Origin: UBA7396 sp034676185 | Lineage (GTDB): Bacteria; Patescibacteriota; Gracilibacteria; BD1-5; UBA6164 | Direction of reading: 5' to 3' | Length of the DNA stretch: 37,343 bases | NCBI GenBank assembly: GCA_034676185.1 | Contig: JAUCCN010000014.1 | Location: forward strand, 1-37,343 | In this document: positions 1-8,052 of the stretch, piece by piece | How positions within the stretch are numbered: position 1 is the first letter of the stretch | Layout of the letters: the number at the start of each line of letters is the position of its first letter | The notes under the pieces: generated by a model | The model's database searches: none | The model's input: the letters and a program-made list of their open reading frames with translations, nothing else | Told to the model about the DNA's origin: nothing | Translations under genes and position numbers: made by a program

Positions 1-49
1 AAATATTTTAGAGAAAAATCAAGTTTTATTGTGAAGAGGTTTTATTTTT

Positions 50-77
50 TTGCAATTTTTAGGAAAGTAAATAAAAT
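50..77 (+). promoter_or_regulatory. Promoter of structured RNA copy 1
   Basis: A -35-like TTGCAA (50-55), 16 bp, and a -10-like TAAAAT (72-77). The predicted start is about base 84, exactly where the first pairing arm begins. The stretch is shared with the minus-strand promoter at 36498-36525, including the spacer core AATTTTT and GAAAGTA, so it is conserved with the RNA itself. Confidence 0.7.
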
Positions 78-83
78 AATTAT

Positions 84-232
84 GCCAAATTATTCATTTA
101 TTTTATGATACCTATTTTATTGTTTGTTTATTCAAGGCTATATTGGAGTAATTATCCTCTCCATCTTCCTTGAATAAATAGGGGTAAGATAGATGAATAG
201 TTTGGCGACTTTCGGATAATTACTCCTTTTTT
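84..232 (+). ncRNA. Structured RNA with pseudoknot topology, copy 1
   Basis: This is a gene-free stretch with two interleaved inverted repeats. Arm A (84-137, begins GCCAAATTATTCAT) pairs with A' (168-206, ends AGTTTGGC). Arm B (144-156, GGAGTAATTATCC) pairs perfectly with B' (214-226, GGATAATTACTCC), which is followed by six T (227-232). The order A-B-A'-B' is that of an H-type pseudoknot or of two competing hairpins, the second resembling an intrinsic terminator. In A:A' the three mismatches nearest the base are all T opposite G, so they are G-U pairs in a plus-strand RNA but mismatches on the other strand. A joint GACTTTC links A' to B'. A second copy lies at 36356-36490. No known RNA family was recognised. 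It could be a standalone small RNA or the leader of the prepilin gene that begins at 312. Confidence 0.7.
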
Positions 233-311
233 AGTTCTAAAAAATATCCAAACTATTTTTATAACAAAGATTGAGTAATGAAAGAGTATTTTATTATTTC
301 ATGTTCTAATT
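233..311. other. Spacer between RNA copy 1 and the prepilin gene
   Basis: About 80 bases of AT-rich sequence with no clear promoter and no strong ribosome binding site. A weak ATGAAA/TTTCAT pairing is possible near 277-302. It may be the continuation of the RNA leader if the hairpin at 144-232 is read through. Confidence 0.4.
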
Positions 312-2075
312 ATGAAAAAATTTGCAAAAAAAATGAGTTATACTAAAATATCCTTATTATTACATAATAACCTTTCTCATATGGATAAACTTAAAATAAA
401 ACCACAAACTTTTACAAAATCTAAACTTAAAACTGTTTGATTTACTCTCGTTGAACTCATTATAGTAATTACCATTTTAGCTATTCTCGCTACTATTGCT
501 TTTATTTCTTTTAAAAACTATTCCTCAAATGCTAGAGATGGAAATAGAATGGCTACTCTCAAAAATATTGAAACTTGACTTCTCTTATTTCAAACGAAAA
601 CTTCTTCTCTACCATCTCCGGAAAATTATATCAACATCATTTGAAGTGGATCTTCTCTTCTTTCTAAACAAGGATATATCTGAAAAAATATTACTTCTCA
701 AATTCGCTTAAATACTGATGTTTTTGACCCTAAAGATAATACTCAATATTTATATTCTACTAATTGAGTAAATTCAAAATATCAACTTTGAACTTATTTA
801 GAAGAACAAAATTTACCATCTTATTTTCCTCAAATTTATGCGAATATTGATTATTCAAAAAGATTCTTTTATACTATCTGAAATCCTGTTTGAATTGTTT
901 TAGATGAACTTAATTCTCCTTTATCTATTAATACTGATTTAATTTTAGATGATAATAATTCTCAATTCAAAGTTTATTTTTCAAATGATTCTCATTCTGG
1001 AAGTATCTCTTGAACTGGATGAAGTTTAATTGAAAAAATAACTGAATATCAACAAAATACTTCTCTTCCTGTTATACAAAATAATTGTTCTTTTTCAGGT
1101 TCTACTATACTTCATTGAAATTCTATTACTCTTTATAAGTTAGAAAGTATTGATAAATTTGATAGTGTGAATACTTGTCAAAATAATAGTTTAGAAAGAT
1201 TTTGTAATAACTGAGTTTTATCTGGTGATGAAGAATATATCTATTCAAACTGTGTGAAGTGAGAAATCAGTAATTGTTCTGCAAGTTGAAGTTATGTTTA
1301 TAATTGACATACTTATAATATTCCAGCTTTAAATCATAGTTCAAGTACTGGTGGTTTAATTTCAGCTTCTGTTTCTGAAAATAATGGGACTTTCTCATAT
1401 ACTTTGAATACTATTTCTTGTAATGATTGAAGTCTTATTAATCCTTCTGAAGCTTCTAATTCTACTTTAATCAGTTGTAATAACTGATTTTGAGTAAATT
1501 GAAATAGTTGTAATGATATTACTCCTCCTAGTTGATGAAGTTTCACTATAAATAGTAATGCCACATCTACCAATTCTACATCTGTAACTTTAAATATTAC
1601 TTGTCCTACTGATATTTCAAATCCTATTCAAATAGCTTACTGAAATTCTACAAATCCTACGAATTGGGTGAATTGTACTTCTTGAAATATTTCTCATACT
1701 TTAACAAGCTGAGATGGAAATAAAACTGTTTTTGTTAGATTTAGAGATAGTGCTTGAAATATGACTAGCGAAGTGAGTAAAAGTATTTCACTCAGTACAA
1801 CTATTAACATCTCTAGTTGTAGTTACTCTACTGCTGCATATTTAAGTGGATGTAGTGGAAGTAAGTGTTCTTTAGTATCTATCAAATTTTCTTGACCAGT
1901 TTCCAGCTCTTGTTGAGCTTCTGCTAACAGAATTACTTGTTGATGTACATGCCAAAATATGTGATATAGATATTATGGAACCAATTATTCACAATGTATG
2001 TGTAGTGATTCTTATGCAACTACATCTTGAACATATGATTTATTAGATTTATGTAGTGCGGTTTATCCTAAATAA
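312..2075 (+). CDS. Large cysteine-rich prepilin-like protein
   Basis: Read with UGA as Gly, this is 587 residues. A basic leader of about 43 residues is followed by the type IV prepilin cleavage motif G^FTLVEL and a hydrophobic helix (IIVITILAILATIAFISF), so PilD-type processing and surface or pilus assembly are expected. The rest is Ser/Thr/Asn/Gly-rich with repeated cysteines, a low-complexity body and a Cys-rich C-terminal part (many Cys within the last 80 residues), suggesting a disulfide-stabilised extracellular domain. It is far longer than a major pilin (150-220 residues), so it is more likely a tip, adhesin or minor pilin. ATG at 312 was taken as the start; ATGs at 333 and 381 are in frame and give shorter leaders. 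There are more than 30 TGA codons, all replacing plausible Gly. Structured RNA copy 1 lies upstream and a hairpin terminator follows. Confidence 0.85.
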
Positions 2076-2112
2076 TATTGAGTGAGATTTTTATTAAAAC
2101 CCTTAAATATAA

Positions 2113-2148
2113 AAAAAGCTAAGAATAATAAATTATTCTTAGCTTTTT
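2113..2148. terminator. Bidirectional terminator between convergent genes
   Basis: Perfect 16-bp stem (AAAAAGCTAAGAATAA and its complement) with a 4-base loop, A-rich on the left and T-rich on the right, so it can act on both strands. Its right end overlaps the stop codon of the minus-strand glycosyltransferase. Confidence 0.85.
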
Positions 2149-2980
2149 ACCTCCTCTTCCCATACAAATAATAAAAAAGATACAAACTATACCATACTTT
2201 TTTAAAATTTTTTCTTGGATTAGTAATAAATCTCCAAAGCCATTCTAACTTTAAATTAATAAAAATTTGTGGTGCTCTTTTTTCATTTCCAGCCCAAAAA
2301 TCAAAAGTTCATCATTGAGAAAAAGCAAGTAAGTTATATTTTTTAATATTTTCAAGATTATTTTTTATCCAAATTTCTTGTTTTGGAGTTCAGAGTCAAA
2401 CCATAAAAATATTTATTTTTTCATTTCTATTTTTCTTATTTTTTTCAGTAAATTCAGAAACTCAACCAATTTGCTTCTCAAATTGGGATTCAGACAATCT
2501 TCATTTACCTCAAAAAAAAGAAAAATTATCGTTAAGTTCTTCTAATTTTCAAAAATCAAATTCACTATAACCATCTTGAAAATAAGCAATTTTTATTCCA
2601 TATTTTTGTTCGATATTTAGAACTGCTTTTTCAATTACCTCTTTTTTTGCTCAGTATAAAATAAGGTTATATTCATCGGCTTTCAGATTTTTTAAAATAT
2701 ACTCAGCAAAATCAGTCCCATTGAGATTAGAAAGAGAAAGTCAAAAATATTTTTTATAATACAGCTGTAAAGCAATTCCATCAGGAAGCAAAAAATCACA
2801 TATTTTTAAAGCTTCTAAAAATTCTCTATTTACTTTTTTATTTCCAATTATTCCATTGGAAATTAAATTAGCAAAATAGAGATAATGTACCACTCAAAAT
2901 CATTGTTCTTTGTATTTTTTTATAATTTCTTTGAAAGCTTTTTGAGTATTTTTTTTATAAATTTTTTCAAGTATAGTCAT
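2147..2980 (-). CDS. WecG/TagA/CpsF family glycosyltransferase
   Basis: 277 residues, close to the usual family length of about 240-280. Family signatures are visible in order: LPDGIALQ near residue 66, NGTDF near 87, FMVGLGTPKQEIWI near 192, GGTFDFWAGNEKRAPQ near 223 and LEWLWRFITNPRKN near 245. The family transfers N-acetylmannosamine(uronic acid)-type sugars to lipid-linked acceptors at the inner face of the membrane during cell-surface polymer synthesis; the exact sugar cannot be told. The C-terminus is strongly basic, as in TagA-type enzymes that dock on the membrane. The start ATG at 2980 gives the family N-terminus. It is divergent from the GT4 glycosyltransferase at 3090, suggesting a small surface-glycan locus. 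Several conserved glycines are TGA. Confidence 0.9.
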
Positions 2981-3038
2981 ATAAAATATTTTAAAAGATT
3001 GCTATTATTTTAAAGATACTTTTTAGAAAGTAAAATTT

Positions 3039-3066
3039 TTTTACTTTTTCATAATTTTCATATAAT
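3039..3066 (+). promoter_or_regulatory. Promoter of the GT4 glycosyltransferase gene
   Basis: A consensus -10 TATAAT (3061-3066) with TTTTAC/TTTACT 15-16 bp upstream (3039-3045). The ATG follows 24 bases downstream. Confidence 0.5.
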
Positions 3067-3089
3067 CACAATAATTAACCTGAAAATTT

Positions 3090-4244
3090 ATGAATACCTT
3101 AGAAAACAAAAAAATTGCCATAGTTTGTGATTGGCTGAAAGATTTTGGATGAGCTGAAATTGTTATTTCTCACTTACTAGAAATATTTCCAAATGCTGAT
3201 ATTTTCACCTCAGTATTTTTTATGAAAGAAAATAAAATATTTGAGGGAAGAAAAATTACGACCAGTTTCATACAAAAAATTCCTCTCTTAAATAAATCAC
3301 ATAAATTAGCTTTAATGCTCAGACCTTATGCTTTTGAAAGCTTTGATTTGAGTGAATATGATATCGTTATTTCTTCAAATAGTGCAGAAAGTAAAGGAAT
3401 TATCACAAAACCAGAAACTCTTCATTTTTGTTATTGTCATACACCAACCAGATATTTTTGGAGTCATTATCATGAATATTTAGAAATGATGGAGTTTTGA
3501 ATTTTGAATCCTATTTGAAAATGGTTGATGCCAAAAATGGTTCATAAACTCAGAATGTGGGATTTTTTAGCAAGCAAAAGAGTAGATTATTTTATTGCTA
3601 ATTCAAAAAATACTGCTTCAAGAATAGAAAAATACTACAAAAAAGAATCTGAAGTTATCTATCCTGGACTTGACTTAGAACATATTCCTTTTTGTGAGAA
3701 AAAAGACAAGGTGAATTCCGAAGGAAGAGAGAGCCCCCTGGGGTGAGATTATTATTTCTATAATGGAAGATGTATTCCATATAAAAAATTTGATTTAATC
3801 GTAGATGCATTTAATAAAAATGGGAAAAATATTATCATTGCGACTAATACTGACAATAAACTTTACAGAAGTTTAAAAGCAAAATCAAATGCAAATATTA
3901 CTTGGAAATTTGGACTTTCTCTTGAGGAAATCAATCAAATTCACTCAAAAGCAAAAGCATTTTTATTTCCACCAGAGGAAGATTTTTGACTCGTTCCAAT
4001 TGCTGCAATGGCTTCCTGAACACCAGTAATTGCTTTTTGAAAATGAGGAAGTTTAGAAACTGTAATTGATGGAGTTACTGGAATATTTTTTGAAAATCAA
4101 ACTGTAAGAAGTTTAAATAATGCTATTGATACTTTTGAAAGTATGAGTTTTGATGCCAAAAAAATTAGAGAACATGCTCTGCAATTTGATAAAAAAATAT
4201 TTCAGGAAAAAATTTTAAAATTTATAAATGAAAAATTAAAATAA
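3090..4244 (+). CDS. GT4-family glycosyltransferase
   Basis: 384 residues with the GT-B fold order: N-terminal Rossmann start KIAIVCDWLKDFGGAE (7-22), the FCYCHTPTRYFW segment near 109, the hinge IYPGLD, then YFYNGRCIPYKKFDLIVDAF near 225 and the donor-binding PPEEDFGLVP...GTPVIAFGKGGSLETV near 293-330. This matches retaining glycosyltransferases of family 4 used in O-antigen or exopolysaccharide synthesis at the cytoplasmic membrane face. Two oddities: the second Glu of the usual E-x7-E motif appears to be Ala (VPIAAMASG instead of VPVEAMA-G), and a GC-rich insertion at 3711-3745 encodes a hydrophilic loop (VNSEGRESPLG) before the second Rossmann domain. The gene is divergent from the WecG/TagA gene and ends before a hairpin terminator. 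Confidence 0.88.
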
Positions 4245-4249
4245 GAAAA

Positions 4250-4276
4250 GAAGATAGAAAAACTACCTTCTTTTTT
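4250..4276 (+). terminator. Terminator of the GT4 gene
   Basis: An 8-bp stem with one mismatch (GAAGATAG / CTACCTTC), loop AAAAA, and six T (4271-4276), just after the stop codon. Confidence 0.7.
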
Positions 4277-4433
4277 ATCTTGGAAATTCCAGATTTCAGA
4301 CAGGAACAAATCCCATTTGCATCAAAATTTCCTTTTCATCATCACCACGAGCGATGACGATAACTGATGCCATCACCATTTTGATGAGTCCAGCGCTATT
4401 TTCTCCACTCACTTGTTTTTTTCTGAAAAACAT
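4275..4433 (-). CDS. Small hypothetical protein, 52 residues
   Basis: A small reading frame from ATG at 4433 to TAA at 4275 that uses one TGA as Gly. It is preceded by AAGAGG, a good Shine-Dalgarno match, a few bases before the ATG; such a site is rare in this window and favours a real gene. The product starts MFFRKKQVSGENSAGL and ends VGNLEFPR; it has a short hydrophobic core (MVMASVIVIA, residues 19-28) and charged ends. Base composition is richer in G+C than the flanks. No family was recognised. The stop lies in the T-tract of the convergent GT4 terminator. It could be spurious because it is short. Confidence 0.5.
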
Positions 4434-4607
4434 AACATCCTCTTAAAAGAAACAGGGGAAAAATCTTAGGAAGTGCATTATAATTATTTTAAGAAAATAT
4501 CAATCTTTTATTTTTTCCTCTTATTTATACTATTTTTTTAAATTTTAACTCAAATAAGATAGTACTTTACAACTAAGAATGTATAATTTTTTTATACAAA
4601 ATATTTT
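4434..4607. other. Intergenic region upstream of the VKOR gene
   Basis: About 170 bases of AT-rich sequence. It presumably carries the promoter of the small minus-strand gene ending at 4275. I see no other gene or strong structure. Confidence 0.4.
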
Positions 4608-4635
4608 TTGACAAAAGAAAAAGAAATCTTACAAT
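4608..4635 (+). promoter_or_regulatory. Promoter of the VKOR gene
   Basis: Consensus -35 TTGACA (4608-4613), 16 bp, -10 TACAAT (4630-4635). This is almost the same promoter as that of the major-pilin-like gene (18747-18774). Confidence 0.8.
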
Positions 4636-4682
4636 CAATATATCTACCTCTATTATAGGTAATTTATCATTAATTTTTTCTT

Positions 4683-5117
4683 ATGAAAAAACTTTATACT
4701 ATCCTCATTTTAGCCCTTGTATCTTTATGAAATGCTATTTATCTTACTATTTCTGCATTTAATTATAAGGCTTGAGATACTTCAGCATTATTTTGTGATG
4801 TAAGTGCTACTTTTTCTTGTAGTAGTTTATTTTCTTACCCTTTTGCATGGATCTTTGGGATTCCTTTTCCTGCTATTGCTATGGTAGTTTATCCAATAAT
4901 TGCCCTGCTTGCTTTTGCTTGAATTTTATGAAAATGTAAAAAAGCCTTTCATATTATTTTAGCACTTTGAATTTGAGGAATGATGTTTAATTCATACATT
5001 ATTTATAATGAATATCTCGTTTGAATCTACTGTCTTGCTTGTTTAGCATGTAGCATAGCAATTACTACTATTGCAATACTGAGTTGAATTGGAGTAAAAC
5101 AAAAAACACTTTCTTAA
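4683..5117 (+). CDS. Vitamin K epoxide reductase (VKOR) family disulfide oxidase
   Basis: 144 residues with about four hydrophobic helices. The family cysteines are all present: the loop pair C38 and C46 (in FCDVSATFSCSSL) and the active-site CLAC (C117, C120) in the last helical hairpin; the FGIPFPAIAMVVYP signature follows the loop. Bacterial VKORs sit in the membrane and pass electrons from a DsbA-like thioredoxin-fold partner to quinone, driving disulfide formation outside the membrane. No thioredoxin domain is fused and no DsbA gene is in the window, so the partner must be elsewhere. The neighbouring prepilin-like proteins are cysteine-rich and are plausible clients (inference). The stop codon lies within the shared hairpin and overlaps the convergent gene by a few bases. 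Confidence 0.92.
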
Positions 5118-5134
5118 TGAGAAAGTGTTTTTTT
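5103..5134. terminator. Bidirectional terminator containing both convergent stop codons
   Basis: A 12-bp stem (AAAACACTTTCT / AGAAAGTGTTTT) with T-tract on the plus side and A-tract on the other. The TAA of the plus-strand VKOR gene (5115-5117) and the TAA of the minus-strand gene (5114-5116) lie in or beside the loop, so the two coding regions overlap tail to tail by 4 bases. Confidence 0.85.
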
Positions 5135-6550
5135 AAATAAAAATGTTTTCACAATATTTTCATCTTCGTTCTCACAATCAAAGTTTTTATAATATTCTAT
5201 TTTAATAGTGAGAAGTCCTCATGAGTTATGTACTTGCATGTCTTTTATTTTCATATCGTACAATTGTGTTCTTGTTTCAAAATTTCCTATATCTGCAAGT
5301 GTTCCTGAGCTCACAAAACTTCCATTTTTAGTAAGTACCATTTGTTTCTGGTTTATATAATCTTTTAACAATAAATTACTCCCCGTCAATGAAAGAACAC
5401 TATAATATCAATCTAGTGAATCTGTTAGAACTTGTATATTATTATCAGAAATACTAAAAATACTATTATCTGAATGAATAGCATAAGGAAATAATTTTTT
5501 ATACACTTGTATTTCAGAATCATAAAATCTCAAATCAATATAACTTGCTCAATAATTTTGAAATGAGCCAGTAAAATCAGGTATTTCTATTTTATATTTT
5601 CAAGAATTTATACTTTGACTCCCAGTAAAATTATAACTCAATACATTTCCAGTAAGAGAAACAGTATCTCAAGTTCCCGTTGAAAATGGAGAACTAAATT
5701 GAAAACTTCCTGTATTATAGTTTCAAGTAATTGTAAAATTATCTAACACTTGTAAAGAAATTTTATCAAATTTAAAATCATTTTCCACTTCAAATTCTAT
5801 ATGTATTGGTTTTATTTCTCATCAGGTACTTGAAACTTTCCAAAGTTCATTTTTTCCAGAATTTAAAATAAATAATTCTTTTCATATAGAGTCATATACT
5901 ATTCCTGTTGGTTGATACAATCAATGTCACATATCTAAAAATGAAAATACTTTATATGAAGATATATTTGCTCCCAAAAAGTAAGAAACTCTATTATTTC
6001 CGCTATCACTTACAAAACCAGTTCCTGAAATATGAGTTAATCATCATGGATTATTCAAAAACATAGCTCTCCCTCCTATCCCATTTTCAAAATTATCTCA
6101 AAACACTCATTTTCCAATAATTCCAGTTCATGATCTATATACCTGATGTTTCAAATAGCTTCCTGTAAATGGCGATCAAGTTAAAAGAAATGGATTATAA
6201 TTTTGTAATTCTAAATATTTTGTTTCAATATTCTCATCATTTCTACACTCTCCTGTAAAAGTTTTTATTTTAAAATCATACAAAAGTGGTTTTCAAAATT
6301 GAAATCACTTTGTCTTTAGCATAATTCCAGTATTTGAAGTAGAAATAATATCAAATTTGCTTCAAAAAATTTCTCAAAAATCTTGAAAAAGAGAAATGTA
6401 TACATTTTCCTGATTCAAAATCTTTTTTTGAAGAGAAATATTTTTTATTCCAGAAGTAACAAATACTCCAACTGATACCATAATAATCACAGAAATACTG
6501 ACTCAAATAAGAATTTCTATTAATGTAAATGCAAAATTATTTTTTTTCAT
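5114..6550 (-). CDS. Prepilin-like protein with NHL-type beta-propeller segment
   Basis: 478 residues. The N-terminus MKKNNFAFTLIEILIGVSIS is a short prepilin leader plus hydrophobic helix; the residue before F is Ala rather than Gly, a variation prepilin peptidases can accept. The middle (roughly residues 145-235) has NHL-repeat-like stretches, FVSDSGNNRVSYF and PTGIVYDSIGKELFILNSGKNELWKV, typical of beta-propeller blades. The remainder is beta-rich with many SGTG/TGS segments. It is probably an exported minor pilin or pseudopilin carrying a binding domain. The ATG at 6550 lies one base after the stop of the delta-prime gene, so it is co-transcribed with the upstream lipoprotein and DNA polymerase genes. 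Confidence 0.82.
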
Positions 6551-6551
6551 A

Positions 6552-7244
6552 TTAAATCTTTAAAAATAATCTATCAATTTCATATTTTGGAAGTGCATTA
6601 TTTTTTTCTATCAATTCTTTGGTTTCGATTACTTTTTCAAGGATATCTCAAAAAATTAAGTTTTCTTGAATATAAAAAATAAAAGTATCCAAAAAATGTA
6701 TATAATCTTCTTTTTGTATCTTTTTATCTTGAAAAAAATATTTAAATAAATTCATATTTCTTTTTCAAAAATAATCATCTATCAGTTGGTAAAAAAAATC
6801 ATTTTTTTGCTTTATTTTTTCAGAAGAAAAATGTATGATTTGCAAACGGGATAAAATAGTTTCTGGAATTCAAGCTTCAGATTGAGCCGTCAGAAATACA
6901 ATATTTCAAACTCAAGGTTCTTCTAAAAATTTTAAAGCTGATGCATAGGTCTCTTGAGTTGCTCTTAGAATATTTTCAATAAGAAATACTTGATTTCAAA
7001 AACTTGGTTTCATCACTCATTTTCAAAAAAATTCTCTTACTTCATTAATTTTGATTTTTTCACCATGATCAGAAAGTACATAGAGATAATTTTTATCAAT
7101 ATTTTGATCTGAAAAAAAGCTATAGATAAAATTTTTTAATTCTTGATGAAAAAGTTCCAAATTATCTGACAAAAAAAGTATTGGTTGAAATACTTCTTGT
7201 GTTTCCATATTTATCTGTATTTTTTGAAAAATATCTCTATTCAT
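6552..7244 (-). CDS. holB: DNA polymerase III delta-prime-like clamp-loader subunit
   Basis: 230 residues. The central block KPSFGNQVFLIENI ... ASALKFLEEPGVGNIVFLTA followed by IPETILSRLQIIHF (about residues 80-140) is the AAA+ core conserved between DnaX and delta-prime: sensor region, alpha helix with KFLEEP, and an SRC-like motif here reading SRL. The N-terminal P-loop is not recognisable, in keeping with delta-prime rather than tau. It is shorter than typical HolB (about 300), because the C-terminal collar domain is reduced. The role is sliding-clamp loading at the replication fork. The start ATG at 7244 overlaps the end of the lipoprotein gene by 8 bases, showing translational coupling; the following prepilin gene starts one base after its stop. 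Confidence 0.8.
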
Positions 7245-7470
7245 TTGGTTCTTCGTCTATTAAATCTAAAAGTCATTTTAAATCCTGAGAAAATTCTTCT
7301 TCAACAGAAGTAGTTTTTTCATGAGGAGGAATAGTAACTTCTACATCAATACTCCCAGTAGAAATTATTTCTGGGGGAAGGATTTCTGGTTGTTTTTCTT
7401 CAGAAACCGGAGCTTTCACATAACAAGAAGCAAGAAGCGGAAGTAAAAGAAGAAGAAATAATTTTTTCAT
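7237..7470 (-). CDS. Small predicted lipoprotein
   Basis: 77 residues. MKK, a hydrophobic stretch LFLLLLLPLLASC and a lipobox (L-A-S-C, Cys16) form a clear lipoprotein signal peptide. The mature part is short, Pro/Glu-rich and acidic with no recognised domain, so it is probably an unstructured surface-anchored tail. One TGA glycine (GLLDLIDEE) must be read through to reach the TAG stop, which overlaps the delta-prime start (ATGAATAG). It is the first gene of a three-gene minus-strand operon with the promoter at 7500-7527. Confidence 0.8.
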
Positions 7471-7499
7471 AGAAATAGATTTAATAAATAAACATTTTT

Positions 7500-7527
7500 A
7501 TTGTATCAAAATATTATAATATGTAAA
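7500..7527 (-). promoter_or_regulatory. Promoter of the lipoprotein-holB-prepilin operon
   Basis: On the minus strand: TTTACA (7527-7522), 16 bp, TACAAT (7505-7500), followed about 30 bases later by the lipoprotein ATG. Confidence 0.75.
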
Positions 7528-7552
7528 GAAAAAACCTTATTTTATAAGGTTT
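7526..7552 (-). terminator. Terminator of the 94-residue gene
   Basis: On the minus strand the stem AAACCTTA / TAAGGTTT is followed by a T-tract. It overlaps the stop codon of the gene ending at 7551 and abuts the next promoter. Confidence 0.75.
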
Positions 7553-7835
7553 AAGCTCTTTTTTTTTCTTCTACCAAATCATAATCATCATTGGCTGCAT
7601 TTGGAATATCTTTCAGTACATCTAATTTTTTAAATTCAGTTCTAGTATCATTTAAAATATCTACTAAAGCAGATGGATTTTCTTCTCATCCAAGTACAAT
7701 GCGAGCAATATTTTGTACCACTGAGTCACCATATTTTGCATAAAAAGTTCTCAAAATTGCTGTAGTTGTTTGACTTTTTATTGTCTCTACCGCACTATTT
7801 TCTATCACATCATTTGTTTGTAAATTCTGACTCAT
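7551..7835 (-). CDS. Hypothetical protein, 94 residues
   Basis: Soluble, helical-looking and acidic product beginning MSQNLQTNDVIENSA and ending VEEKKRA; one Gly is TGA (IVLGGEENPS). No motif or family was recognised. It stands alone: an intrinsic terminator overlaps its stop, and its start is divergent from the CIRCE-dnaK region. Because that CIRCE operator lies between the two genes, this one could also respond to heat, but its own promoter is not evident. Confidence 0.7.
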
Positions 7836-7925
7836 AATCTGAAAATATAAAATAATTCTTTATGATTGTACCATATTTTTAAAAATATTCAAGTTTATTG
7901 TTTTTATTAGACTTATTATCTATTT

Positions 7926-7952
7926 TTAGCACATTTTTATATTGAGTGCTAA
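7926..7952. promoter_or_regulatory. CIRCE operator (HrcA site) upstream of dnaK
   Basis: TTAGCACAT - 9 bases - GAGTGCTAA, matching the CIRCE consensus TTAGCACTC-N9-GAGTGCTAA in 16 of 18 positions. HrcA represses dnaK/groE-type genes through this element; no hrcA gene is in the window. It lies just upstream of the dnaK -35 box. Confidence 0.92.
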
Positions 7953-7958
7953 AAATAT

Positions 7959-7986
7959 TTGACTTTCAAAAAAATATTAATATACT
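7959..7986 (+). promoter_or_regulatory. dnaK promoter
   Basis: TTGACT (7959-7964), 16 bp, TATACT (7981-7986). Confidence 0.75.
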
Positions 7987-7995
7987 TGTCATATA

Positions 7996-8023
7996 AAAGT
8001 GAAAAATATTTTCTTTTCACTTT
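7996..8023 (+). promoter_or_regulatory. Hairpin in the dnaK 5' untranslated region
   Basis: A perfect 10-bp stem (AAAGTGAAAA / TTTTCACTTT) with an 8-base loop, starting just after the predicted transcription start and ending 29 bases before the ATG. It has no T-tract, so it is more likely an mRNA-stabilising or thermosensing structure than a terminator; this role is inference. Confidence 0.6.
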
Positions 8024-8052
8024 ATAATCTTTAATTTTATAATTTATATATT

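Noticed and set aside
1..178. Open frame from base 1 to TAA at 176-178 (reads as a short hydrophobic peptide under table 25)
   Set aside because: It runs through the RNA promoter and the pairing arms A and B of structured RNA copy 1; a 58-codon open run is expected by chance when only TAA and TAG stop translation. It could be the tail of a gene that begins outside the window.
496..711. Alternative-frame open reading frames inside prepilin, dnaK, rplA and atpD genes (for example 496-711, 8037-8351, 23024-23212, 27497-27742)
   Set aside because: They overlap strongly conserved coding sequence on another frame or strand and have no start signals or family matches; they are shadows.
7996..8023. 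dnaK leader hairpin as a terminator or known riboswitch
   Set aside because: There is no T-tract after it, and no aptamer family fits.
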